Source: Legionella sp. (GTDB lineage: Bacteria > Pseudomonadota > Gammaproteobacteria > Legionellales > Legionellaceae). Taken from it: DNA of 64,000 nucleotides. Shown here piece after piece: positions 38,518-46,330 of the stretch; position 1 is the stretch's first letter, and each line of letters starts with the position of its first letter. The DNA lies in assembly GCA_031291095.1 (NCBI GenBank), contig JARLJR010000148.1, forward strand, positions 59,621 to 123,620, written 5' to 3'. The notes under the pieces were generated by a model. That model saw nothing but the letters and a program-made list of their open reading frames with translations. It was not told where the DNA came from and ran no database searches. The position numbers and the translations under genes are program-made.

Positions 38518-39732
38518 ATGGCAGTTAGCCCAATAAATCGTATTATAAATTGGTTAAGAGGTACTAGCACAACGTTAGAATCGTTTTCAAATTGGTACCT
38601 AGATAATAACTCCTTCGTAGATACTCCCCTCGCATCTCAAGAATGGGATAAACAGATTTCTAAAAAACAAGTACGAAGAGCCCTGGCAACTAGCGCTGAA
38701 AAAACCGATCTTTGCCAACAAGTTGAAACTCGCCTGTCACAAGACTATGCAGACTTGCTGGATATTCAATTAAGAAACGCTTTTCAAAAATTAGAAGTAA
38801 CAGACATAGCAAACCCGGTTGGATTTTCTGATATCAGTCGTGGCAGTATCAATATGCAAAACTATTTTCAGTGCTACAATGTAATGGATAAGTTCATTGA
38901 GGCTGATATTACAGGACATGCTAAACGAGCTACGCAATTACATGCCTTCGAGCGCTGGGTAGAGGTTGCCAACACCCTTCTTAATCAACACCAAAATTAT
39001 GAAGCATTCACCTTAGTTATGTTGCGTTTGTCTGCAGTAGAGACCGATTTAAAAAATTTAGCAGACTTATCAGATAGCTCCAGGGACACCTATAATGCAC
39101 TTCGAGCATATATAAACCCTATTGGGAACTTCAGAGAGTTAAGAAAGCACATGCAAGCAAATAATGACCCTAAAGCGCTTAGACCAAGCTTTTTATTGTC
39201 AAAAGACATATTGTTTCTCAATGAAACTCTGGGAGAAAACAAAGACGTGAAGAGTGCCGATATCAATGTCACTCATGATAGCTATGACAATATTAAGAAA
39301 AAAGAAGAAATTCTGGCGCAATTTGTTGCCACAAAAAACACTGATGTTAAAAAGCCATCCCCCCATTTGCAAGCGACCTATACAATTCTTGAAGAACAAT
39401 ATAAGGCGCAAGCTGAATTACAACAACGTAATGAAAGCTTAGAAAATGATACTGCAAAGACTACAAGACCACGAAGAAATTCTGCTGATGCACAGCTTCC
39501 TAAACGAAAAGCGGAATCTATGGTTGAAGAAAAAGGACACAAAAGACAACGCAGCAAATCACTTGATTCTGGACGTGCACCAAAACCAGAAGCCACAGCA
39601 GCAAAAGAAGAATCGAAGAAACACTACAATAGTAAAGGGCTTACATTCTGGCACCAACCAAACGATATAACTCCGAATCGCATGGCAGAAGTTCAGCACG
39701 ACATTGTACGCATGTTAGGAATGATTGTATAA
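38518..39732 (+). CDS. RasGEF (Cdc25-homology) domain protein, candidate effector
   Basis: 404 residues. About 75-240 follows the Sos1/Cdc25 catalytic domain: IQLRNAFQKLEVTDIANP (compare DLYRAVQPSELVGS), then KRATQLHAFERWVEVANTL, HQNYEAFTLVMLRLSAVETD (compare LNNFNGVLEVVSAMNSS), INPIGNFRELRKHM and LRPSFLLSKDILFLNE (compare CVPFFGIYL..). Such domains eject GDP from Ras-family GTPases. The C-terminal third is a charged, coiled-coil-prone segment with RPRRNS, KRKAES and KGHKRQRSKS, resembling a bipartite nuclear signal. L. pneumophila encodes a RasGEF effector (LegG2, from recall). It begins 158 bp from tRNA-Val, opposite in direction. Secretion is inferred. Confidence 0.82.
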   Translation: MAVSPINRIINWLRGTSTTLESFSNWYLDNNSFVDTPLASQEWDKQISKKQVRRALATSAEKTDLCQQVETRLSQDYADLLDIQLRNAFQKLEVTDIANPVGFSDISRGSINMQNYFQCYNVMDKFIEADITGHAKRATQLHAFERWVEVANTLLNQHQNYEAFTLVMLRLSAVETDLKNLADLSDSSRDTYNALRAYINPIGNFRELRKHMQANNDPKALRPSFLLSKDILFLNETLGENKDVKSADINVTHDSYDNIKKKEEILAQFVATKNTDVKKPSPHLQATYTILEEQYKAQAELQQRNESLENDTAKTTRPRRNSADAQLPKRKAESMVEEKGHKRQRSKSLDSGRAPKPEATAAKEESKKHYNSKGLTFWHQPNDITPNRMAEVQHDIVRMLGMIV

Positions 39733-39759
39733 AAACCTAGGTAATATCTATCAGAGTAG

Positions 39760-39779
39760 CCTGGTTGCTCGCAACCAGG
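39760..39779. repeat. CCTGGTTGC/GCAACCAGG inverted repeat
   Basis: Perfect 9-bp arms around TC, between convergent effector-like genes. The flank GCAACCAGG..TTCCT.AAACAGC..CAAATC recurs at 63411-63450, and the same hairpin with a T-run terminates hemY at 54628. Confidence 0.8.
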
Positions 39780-39840
39780 ACTTCCTCAAACAGCAATCAA
39801 ATCGCATAAATATAGACTATCATATTAAATTCGGTTACCA

Positions 39841-41661
39841 CTAAACCCGATAACCAGAAGAAAGGCGCGCCGTTTCATCTTCCTGTTCTTTACGAGCCAA
39901 CTGTACCTCAGACATCAAGAACCTAACTTTAGAGAACCATCCTTTATCCCAGCCAGGATTATCTGCAGTTGCCTTTTCTAGTGCATTCCAATTTTTCTCG
40001 GTGGGCTCACTTACATAGGCTTGCATTACCTTCATCACCGCCACTTTGGGTCGGTGCAGTTCATCAGTATCAAAACCTTTATCATGCGTATTTAAATAAG
40101 ATTGAATAGCCGCATTTACTTGGCCTTTTATCTCTTTTAAGCCTGTGCCGATATCATTAAATTTTTGATTATTTGCGTCAAGTTGCTTAATTAAATGCTC
40201 TAATTCCTGACTTTTATACCCATTGGGCTGATTCTTATTATACTCAAGCTTTGCAGCCTCTACTAGTTGCCAATCGCTTACTGTCGGATTAGGCTTATCG
40301 TAATAGATTTTTAGCGCATCATACAAATTGTTAAGCGGAGTCTTAACTGTTTTTTTCGTATTAATGAAGCCTATATCGATACCTGATGTAACCGTAAGTT
40401 TCTTAACATCTTTTTCCTTTTGGCTTTCAATATGACCTATTATGTCTTCACGATCTGCTTTCGCCAAAAGAGTCTGAGCATTGACACGTTTTAAAAGCAA
40501 ACGCACACCTTGAGTAAATTCATCTGCGCCAAAGATACTGCGCCATATTTTGTCGAAAATACCATCTTTTTGAATTATGCGAGCTAAATAGTCTTCATCT
40601 GCTTCAATTTTTGATGCAATCGTATTCGCTTTGGAAGGACGTGCGGAAGGATCCATCGCCATACGTTTTGTATCAATTTGCTGAGTAAGCGTTTCCCGAA
40701 TGTCAGAAACAATCTCTCGCTTGGCATTCTTTACAATGTCCTTATTCGCAAGTATTTGCAAAATCTCATTTTTGGTCATTGATGGATTTTCATATATTTT
40801 TTGAATAACTCGATCGATAAAAGCAACTGTCTTGCTGTCCTCAAGGCGCCTATACGCATTCCTTTTTACTCGCAAAGAATCTAAAGCAATTGCTACATCA
40901 AGGCTTAACTGAGCTTGAGCCCCCTCCTTAGTATAACAATTATAAGGAGCATCTAAATCCTCTATATCACTAACCAACTTGATGACACAATAATCGGGAT
41001 GCCTTTCGTCAAAACCACGAAAACTACTGTGCTTGTCCGCTAGATTATCCATCTCCCTCTCTAACGACTCAGTCCAGCCTTGACGAGGCTTTTTTGCCCT
41101 GCCACGCATACGATCCAATTCTTTCCAGCGTATGTAATCAGCTGTTTTTTGATTTCCGTACATTACCGCGCTTACCTTCCCATCCTCATTCCCCTGAAGG
41201 ATTGAAATTCCAGCATGAGTAGTTACCGAAACAACCCCACCAACCTTACTTCCTTGAGGATGAGTAGCTGCTTTAACAATAGCTTGAGTAAAACCTTGTT
41301 TATGCAATTCTTTAGCGACCTCTAAGGCAAGTGGATGTTCACCAAAGCCACCCTCACAAGAAACTAATATTAACGATTTAAGTTGTGTCTTATCTTTTCC
41401 TTGAAATTGCTTCGCAAGCTCTTGGATTAATTCTTTTGGTGTTTTATCACCAATGTGTTGCCGTGAATCATCACTATGAGCTAGTAAAATTAATTCGCTT
41501 GGCATTTCCTTGGGAACTTTTGGATTGAACTCAACTAGTGGTATTTGGTTTACATTCTTACCGGCATGTTTGACTACATTTTCTCGAAGCTTTCCTGCAG
41601 TCGCCAACTCGGTATTGTCTCCAATATAATAAATTGCTTGTTCTAATTTTGCTCTGCTCAT
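39841..41661 (-). CDS. large cytosolic protein with a clan CD (C80-like) His/Cys pair
   Basis: About 606 residues from the ATG at 41661 (GAG about 8 nt upstream). The first 200 residues look like a caspase-fold cysteine peptidase: LILLAHSDD (H62) and LILVSCEGG (C102), 40 residues apart and each at the end of a hydrophobic strand, as in clan CD enzymes such as the MARTX CPD (C80). A Gly-rich QGSKVGGVVSVTTHAG strand follows. The remaining 400 residues are helical and unrecognised. No signal peptide or membrane helix. In toxins such domains self-cleave; here autoprocessing or proteolysis of a host protein is an inference. A non-enzymatic role is possible. Confidence 0.6.
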   Translation of the reverse strand: MSRAKLEQAIYYIGDNTELATAGKLRENVVKHAGKNVNQIPLVEFNPKVPKEMPSELILLAHSDDSRQHIGDKTPKELIQELAKQFQGKDKTQLKSLILVSCEGGFGEHPLALEVAKELHKQGFTQAIVKAATHPQGSKVGGVVSVTTHAGISILQGNEDGKVSAVMYGNQKTADYIRWKELDRMRGRAKKPRQGWTESLEREMDNLADKHSSFRGFDERHPDYCVIKLVSDIEDLDAPYNCYTKEGAQAQLSLDVAIALDSLRVKRNAYRRLEDSKTVAFIDRVIQKIYENPSMTKNEILQILANKDIVKNAKREIVSDIRETLTQQIDTKRMAMDPSARPSKANTIASKIEADEDYLARIIQKDGIFDKIWRSIFGADEFTQGVRLLLKRVNAQTLLAKADREDIIGHIESQKEKDVKKLTVTSGIDIGFINTKKTVKTPLNNLYDALKIYYDKPNPTVSDWQLVEAAKLEYNKNQPNGYKSQELEHLIKQLDANNQKFNDIGTGLKEIKGQVNAAIQSYLNTHDKGFDTDELHRPKVAVMKVMQAYVSEPTEKNWNALEKATADNPGWDKGWFSKVRFLMSEVQLARKEQEDETARLSSGYRV

Positions 41662-41808
41662 TTTTAATCTCAAAAAGTTCGCTTTAATTATAAAAACTAG
41701 GCTCAGTTTTCGCATTGTCCTAGTATAAAACAACTAAGCTTAAGAATTGATTAAGAAGAGAACATTTAACACGCGAAACCCAATAAATTTCTACTCCCTT
41801 AGGAACAT

Positions 41809-41844
41809 AAAAAAAAGGCCTGAATGATTCCCATCATTCAAGCC
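41809..41844 (-). terminator. terminator of the probable sRNA
   Basis: Arms GGCCTGAATGAT and ATCATTCAAGCC (one G-U pair in RNA) are followed on the minus strand by eight T. The 5' end of the only other minus-strand gene nearby (41661) lies beyond it, so it serves an upstream minus-strand transcript. Confidence 0.85.
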
Positions 41845-41978
41845 TTGGTTTTGCGAGGTTAACCGCTATGGTTAAACCACTTTCCTGTTTGTTGAACTGT
41901 TCATGACACTATGTTCCATCGGGCGCCATGTTTTTCCATGTATTTTTGGACTTTGTTGAAATATTTCCGTAAATTTCA
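41809..41978 (-). ncRNA. probable small RNA (about 170 nt)
   Basis: A minus-strand unit defined by a near-consensus promoter (41985-42012) and a strong terminator (41809-41844: 12-bp stem, AUCC-type 4-nt loop, eight U). Between them no frame is convincing: the longest has 25 codons, and its ATG would overlap the -10 box. A GGTTTAACC/GGTTAACC hairpin precedes the terminator. Five GGA triplets (in ACGGAAA, ATGGAAA, ATGGAAC, CAGGAAA, GGGAATC) recall CsrA-binding RNAs, but most are not clearly in loops. No match to 6S, tmRNA or RNase P RNA. Confidence 0.6.
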
Positions 41979-41984
41979 GATGCC

Positions 41985-42012
41985 ATTATAGCGACTAAGT
42001 TTCGAATGTCAA
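41985..42012 (-). promoter_or_regulatory. near-consensus sigma-70 promoter of the sRNA
   Basis: TTGACA, 16 nt, TATAAT on the minus strand. Transcription should start near 41978. Confidence 0.75.
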
Positions 42013-42043
42013 CACTTAATTTCGAAACGAAACTAAAAGTTTC
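41999..42043. promoter_or_regulatory. inverted repeats, probable operator
   Basis: GTTTCGAA at 41999-42006 and TTCGAAAC at 42021-42028 are exact inverted copies with a 14-nt spacer containing the sRNA -35 box. A second pair, GAAAC and GTTTC (42029-42033 and 42039-42043), adjoins. The site lies between the sRNA and the divergent XRE-regulator promoter, so that regulator is the likely ligand. Confidence 0.6.
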
Positions 42044-42059
42044 CACTTGATGCTAACAT

Positions 42060-42088
42060 TTGCAGGTTCCCTCGGCCTTTGCTACAAT
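42060..42088 (+). promoter_or_regulatory. probable promoter of the XRE regulator
   Basis: TTGCAG, 17 nt, TACAAT. A start near 42095 fits the coding start at 42129 rather than the longer frame that opens at 42060. Confidence 0.5.
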
Positions 42089-42128
42089 TCAGCACAGTTT
42101 CCACTCTAATAAGTTTATTGCGCGCTCC

Positions 42129-42614
42129 ATGGAAAAAGTTGATTTAACAAAACAATTTGCATACCGCTTACGTGATGCCATGATCGCTGCAGGTTTTAAT
42201 TCCCAACGTTCTACATCTGGCGTTTGCATTCATAAATTATCGGAAATAACCGGTTATTCGTTACAAATTTGTCGAAAATACCTTCGCGGCGAAGCCATAC
42301 CTGAACCATTAAAGCTTGTTGAAATCGCTACGAAACTTCATGTTTCGCCAGGCTGGTTATTATTTGGAGACTCCCATGATGATCGCGGTTTAGAGCAAAA
42401 TAAAGTATCAATTAGTAAAACATTGCTGCACTATATTTTCACCAAGGCAGCAAATCTATATAATAGCCCGCTTATGGAACAAGAAGTCTCGGATTTTTTG
42501 ATGGAGTTGATTAATGACGTAAGTTTAATCAATGCCAATGAAGAGCAGTCAAAAAGAATTATTGATCTGGCTTTAGCTTCAGTGAAGCATTTTAGCCGGC
42601 CACATGGAACTTGA
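42129..42614 (+). CDS. XRE-type helix-turn-helix regulator
   Basis: 161 residues from ATG at 42129. A HTH region spans about 10-70 (LSEITGYSLQICRKYLRGEAIPEP with the recognition helix, then LVEIATKLHVSPGWLLFGD, a typical lambda-repressor-like ending). The C-terminal half is helical and has no LexA-type Ser/Lys protease motif, so it is not an SOS-cleaved CI repressor. It is divergent from the probable sRNA, with palindromes in the shared control region, and heads a run with the next two genes. Confidence 0.8.
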   Translation: MEKVDLTKQFAYRLRDAMIAAGFNSQRSTSGVCIHKLSEITGYSLQICRKYLRGEAIPEPLKLVEIATKLHVSPGWLLFGDSHDDRGLEQNKVSISKTLLHYIFTKAANLYNSPLMEQEVSDFLMELINDVSLINANEEQSKRIIDLALASVKHFSRPHGT

Positions 42615-42629
42615 AATAAGAATGGTTTT

Positions 42630-43181
42630 ATGGAAAATTGTCGTAATGAAGTAACGCGTCATCCAGAGTTACTGGAAGTCCTTTTTGCATTTAGGAGTAA
42701 AGTCTCCTCTGTATTCCGAGACGTTTTAGGTATACATGAAATTGATCACATTGCCTTTGCTCGTGTCAACAAAAATAATCAACTACTAACCTTATCATCA
42801 ACACCTGCGATGGAGTTTAATTTATTTAATAGCCCGCTTTGGCGTTATGATAAAAGTTATAGGCATCAATGGTTTGAGTTATGTGTACAGGATTATTGGC
42901 AAAACTTATATGACTATACGCGTTACGATGAACTATATTACTTAAAGCAAATCAAACATGCTTATCCAATAGGATTAAGTCTTGCGGCAAAAATGGGCGA
43001 AGAATATCTTATCTATTCGCTAGCCAGCCGAAAATCCTGTGTACATACTCGTGAACTATTTGCGAATCAACATGAAGACTTTTATAAAATTGGGCAATAT
43101 TGTTCAAATAACCTAATTCCTCTTTTAAATACCTATGATCATTCATCATCCTCCATATTACCTATACAGGTTGAACTATGA
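42630..43181 (+). CDS. unknown protein between regulator and transporter
   Basis: 183 residues, not firmly recognised. Rich in aromatic residues (HQWFELCVQDYWQNLYDYTRYDELYYLK), with an alpha/beta pattern reminiscent of the N-terminal sensor domain of LuxR-family or PAS-like proteins, but there is no DNA-binding domain. It starts 15 nt after the XRE gene and its stop overlaps the transporter start (ATGA), so the three are probably one operon. A small-molecule sensing role is a guess from position. Confidence 0.65.
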   Translation: MENCRNEVTRHPELLEVLFAFRSKVSSVFRDVLGIHEIDHIAFARVNKNNQLLTLSSTPAMEFNLFNSPLWRYDKSYRHQWFELCVQDYWQNLYDYTRYDELYYLKQIKHAYPIGLSLAAKMGEEYLIYSLASRKSCVHTRELFANQHEDFYKIGQYCSNNLIPLLNTYDHSSSSILPIQVEL

Positions 43182-44506
43182 AACACCAAAATAAATCGAT
43201 ACTCGGCGGCCTTATGGGGAATGTCGTAGAAGCCTATGACATGTCTATTTGTTATTTTATGGCGACTGAAATGTCTCGCTACCTCATTGGCGATAACAAA
43301 GGCAGCCTCACCATTGTTTTATCTTTAATCTTTATTGCTTATTTAGCCAAACCCTTAGGTGCATTTATCCTGGGTTTATTTTCAGATTTATATGGGCGTA
43401 AAAATGTCCTTATGGTATCAATCCTGATTATGGGGGTTTCAACTGCTCTAATCGGTGTTATTCCAGGATATCAACATATTGGCCTTGCCGCAGCAGGCTT
43501 ATTATTGACCTTGCGCATTATCCAAAGCATGGCCTTAGGTTCTGAGTTTTTGAATTCAGCGTCATTATTAGTTGAAAGTGGCGACAACCAGCAGCGCGGT
43601 TTTCGTGGCTGTTGGTCTTCTGTTGGCGTAAAAGCCGGTTATTTACTTGCATGTCTCGTAGTTGAGGGCATGCGTTATTTTGCTGAGGCTCATCCAGAAA
43701 TAGACTATCTCTGGCGCATTCCCTTTTTATTTGCCTTGCTAACCACGCTTATTGGTTTTGCGATCCGCGCAAAGATGCCTGAAAGTCTGGCATATATTGT
43801 CTATTATGCGAATCGTGCAAAACCCACGACACGAGATATTTACAAGCAATCGTTAAACTACGTCAAAAAATATCCCTTTATGTTCCATTACGCATTTTTC
43901 TCCAGTTTTCTTTCAGTCACCACGGGCTTCTTTTTTTATCTCTATATTCCATTGCACGCTATTCAATATGCACATCTTTCCCGTTCATTAATTATGACGT
44001 CAAATACCTTGGCACTAGCCCTAGTAACGATACTGATCCCAATTTTTGGTTGGCTCTCGGATAAACAAGACCGTTTGAAAATGCTCACTTTTGCCAGCAG
44101 TGGCTTATTGGTGCTTGCATATCCGTTTATGCATGGTATTAATTATGGGAGTGCGGGTTATTATATTTTAATGCAGCTGCTCATCTCGATTCCCTGTGCT
44201 TGCTATTATAGTGTGGCTACGGTATTACTCACCGAGCTATTTCCGCTGCAAATACGATGTACTGCTTTATCGATTGTTTATTCAATTGCCGCAAGCCTGG
44301 CAGCAGGAGTACCGCCTCTGCTTTCCGATTATTTGGCACGAAAAACCCAAATGCCAAGCTCCCCCAGCCTAATTATTATTGTCTTAGCGGCTATAGTGTT
44401 AACCAATATTAAAATTTTGGCACAACGATATCGTCTGGGTAAAAACCAATACGCCAGTGCATCCATTAAAGATGAGTCGCCAGTGTTTAGTATTCATTAT
44501 AATTAA
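43178..44506 (+). CDS. MFS transporter, metabolite:H+ symporter (ProP-like) type
   Basis: 442 residues, about 12 membrane helices. GNVVEAYDMSICYF in helix 1 has the acidic-residue pattern of the MHS family (GNxxEWYDF), and FSDLYGRK is the loop 2-3 motif A; a second copy reads WLSDKQDR. Family members import osmolytes or carboxylates with H+. Substrate unknown. Translationally coupled to the preceding unknown gene. Confidence 0.88.
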   Translation: MKHQNKSILGGLMGNVVEAYDMSICYFMATEMSRYLIGDNKGSLTIVLSLIFIAYLAKPLGAFILGLFSDLYGRKNVLMVSILIMGVSTALIGVIPGYQHIGLAAAGLLLTLRIIQSMALGSEFLNSASLLVESGDNQQRGFRGCWSSVGVKAGYLLACLVVEGMRYFAEAHPEIDYLWRIPFLFALLTTLIGFAIRAKMPESLAYIVYYANRAKPTTRDIYKQSLNYVKKYPFMFHYAFFSSFLSVTTGFFFYLYIPLHAIQYAHLSRSLIMTSNTLALALVTILIPIFGWLSDKQDRLKMLTFASSGLLVLAYPFMHGINYGSAGYYILMQLLISIPCACYYSVATVLLTELFPLQIRCTALSIVYSIAASLAAGVPPLLSDYLARKTQMPSSPSLIIIVLAAIVLTNIKILAQRYRLGKNQYASASIKDESPVFSIHYN

Positions 44507-44542
44507 ATGAGGTAGCCAGGTTCATCCACAAGAAAAAACCAT

Positions 44543-44627
44543 CGTCATTGCGAACGAAGTGAAGCAACCCAGGGTTGCATGCTTTGAACTCCTGGGTTGC
44601 TTCATCACTACGCTTCTCGCAGTGACG
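44543..44627. repeat. family 1 repeat
   Basis: CGTCATTGCGAACGAAGTGAAGC with arms CAACCCAGGGT and CTCCTGGGTTG, closing with CGCAGTGACG. Between convergent genes. Confidence 0.88.
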
Positions 44628-44679
44628 AGATTTACGTACCCATTGAAATTTTTGTATATTATTGGTTCATACCAAAGTT

Positions 44680-44892
44680 CTATTCATCCACAACCAATGA
44701 AACCACTGGTGTTATTGCCTTGAGTGCTTGCTCAATATCTCGCATTAGATGAGGCAAATGGCTTTCTTCTGCTTCATTTAATTTCAACTCTACCTCGACA
44801 CGCAAAGTCTTTAATTTGTGATCAAGCTCGAGAATTTTTTTACGTGTATCTGTATCAATTTCATTTAGGAAAAACGGCATACCTATCTTCAT
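44680..44892 (-). CDS. small helical hypothetical protein
   Basis: 70 residues, not recognised. Charged and predominantly helical (RKKILELDHKLKTLRVEVELK) with heptad-like spacing. GGAG 8 nt before the ATG supports translation. It is divergent from the TRIC-type channel gene. Confidence 0.6.
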   Translation of the reverse strand: MKIGMPFFLNEIDTDTRKKILELDHKLKTLRVEVELKLNEAEESHLPHLMRDIEQALKAITPVVSLVVDE

Positions 44893-44978
44893 GAATACGC
44901 TCCAAATAAAAAATACTTTTTAATGTGGGTTCTGGAGAAGAATTCGTACGTTTATCTCTTCCGCCGATTGACTCAACA

Positions 44979-45647
44979 ATGCTATCATTGGCCTTTTTGC
45001 AGGCAGTGAGTTGTATGTTGTTACATTTTCTTTTCATCATGGGCATTTGTGTCGAAGCGGTTACAGGTGCATTGGCTGCTGGCCGCAAAAAAATGGATTT
45101 TTTTGGTGTCATGCTCATTGCATGCATTGCAGCACTTGGTGGTGGCACTGTAAGAGACTCGCTATTTAATACCTACCCATTAACGTGGGTACTTCATCCA
45201 GAGTATCTATTATACACGTCCTTATGTGCATTTCTCACTATTTTTATTGCCCATTCACTGATAAAAATCATGAAACTCTTTCTAATCCTTGATGCGCTTG
45301 GCTTATCGACCTTTGTTATCATTGGTACTCAGAAAGCATTAAATCATGGATTATCCCCAAGTATTGCGGTAATTAGTGGTGTAATTACCGGTATTTGTGG
45401 TGGGATGCTACGCGATATTTTATGCAATGACATTCCTCTGGTTCTAAGAAAAGAATTGTATGCTGTCATCGCTATAGGTGGAGCACTACTCTTTATTACT
45501 CTGGATTATTTTCAAGTAGCAGAAAGCATCAGCGTGATTATTACCTTAATAAGTATGTTCATTGCGCGTCTGTTGGCTATTTTCTTCCATATAGAAATAC
45601 CCATTTTTGATTATTCGGAAAGTATTAAGAAACGTAGAAGTGAATAG
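44979..45647 (+). CDS. TRIC-type (UPF0126, YicG/YadS-like) membrane protein
   Basis: About 222 residues. Two inverted repeats of three helices each carry the glycine motif GG(T/M)(V/L)RD (ALGGGTVRD and ICGGMLRDIL), the hallmark of bacterial homologues of trimeric intracellular cation channels, which conduct K+ or similar ions. The N-terminal start is uncertain: 44979 fits the family length, while GTG at 44925 adds 18 residues. Confidence 0.88.
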   Translation: MLSLAFLQAVSCMLLHFLFIMGICVEAVTGALAAGRKKMDFFGVMLIACIAALGGGTVRDSLFNTYPLTWVLHPEYLLYTSLCAFLTIFIAHSLIKIMKLFLILDALGLSTFVIIGTQKALNHGLSPSIAVISGVITGICGGMLRDILCNDIPLVLRKELYAVIAIGGALLFITLDYFQVAESISVIITLISMFIARLLAIFFHIEIPIFDYSESIKKRRSE

Positions 45648-45712
45648 AGTTTGGTTTGACATTAGCGTCCACAGACTATGCAAAATTTCATACTCTTTAA
45701 AATAAAAAAGGC

Positions 45713-45800
45713 CGTCATTGCGAACAAAGTGAAGCAACCCATGGTTCCGTGCTTCGAACCCCTGGGTTGCTTCGTCACGTCGTTCCTCGCAGCAATGACG
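45713..45800. repeat. family 1 repeat
   Basis: CGTCATTGCGAACAAAGTGAAGC to GCAATGACG, with arms CAACCCATGGTTCCG and CGAACCCCTGGGTTG. Between convergent genes. Confidence 0.87.
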
Positions 45801-45835
45801 AAATCAATGTGCCCCGTGAACGATTAAGAAGAAAA

Positions 45836-46330
45836 TTACTCGACTTCTTTAACTGAAAGAATACTTACTTCTTCAACTGGAACATCGGCATGGCCCATGC
45901 TTTGCCCAGTTTTTACTTTAGCAATCGCATCGACAACGTCCATACCTTCAACTACTTCACCAAATACGCAATAGCCAAAACCTTGCATTGAATCGGCAGT
46001 GTAATTTAAGAACGCGTTATCTGCGACATTAATGAAAAACTGAGCTGTTGCAGAATGCGGGTCCATCGTTCTTGCCATCGCAATCGTGCCACGCTTGTTT
46101 TGCTTGCCATTTTTTGCTTCATTTTTAATTGCGCTTTGCGTTTGCTTTTGTTCCATATTGGAATCAAGTCCGCCGCCTTGAATCATAAAGCCAGGAATGA
46201 CGCGATGAAAAATTGTGGTATCGTAAAACCCGCTGCGCACATAACTTAAAAAGTTCTCTGCGGTAACTGGCGTATTTTCTGTATCTAACTGAAGATGAAT
46301 GTCACCTTTAGATGTACTAATAACTACCAT
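45836..46330 (-). CDS. ppiB: cyclophilin-type peptidyl-prolyl isomerase
   Basis: 164 residues, no signal peptide, so cytoplasmic. [31 protein letters not shown] and [12 protein letters not shown] carry the catalytic Arg, Phe and Gln residues of cyclophilins. It speeds prolyl isomerization. Its ATG overlaps the tgt stop by 1 nt (TAATG). Confidence 0.95.
   Translation of the reverse strand: MVVISTSKGDIHLQLDTENTPVTAENFLSYVRSGFYDTTIFHRVIPGFMIQGGGLDSNMEQKQTQSAIKNEAKNGKQNKRGTIAMARTMDPHSATAQFFINVADNAFLNYTADSMQGFGYCVFGEVVEGMDVVDAIAKVKTGQSMGHADVPVEEVSILSVKEVE

Noticed and set aside
41809-41978. 6S RNA or tmRNA
   Set aside because: The two ends do not pair, and no tRNA-like part or tag frame is seen.
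41890-41990. 25-codon peptide inside the probable sRNA
   Set aside because: Its ATG overlaps the -10 box and it has no ribosome site; three frames look equally coding-like, as in AT-rich noncoding DNA.
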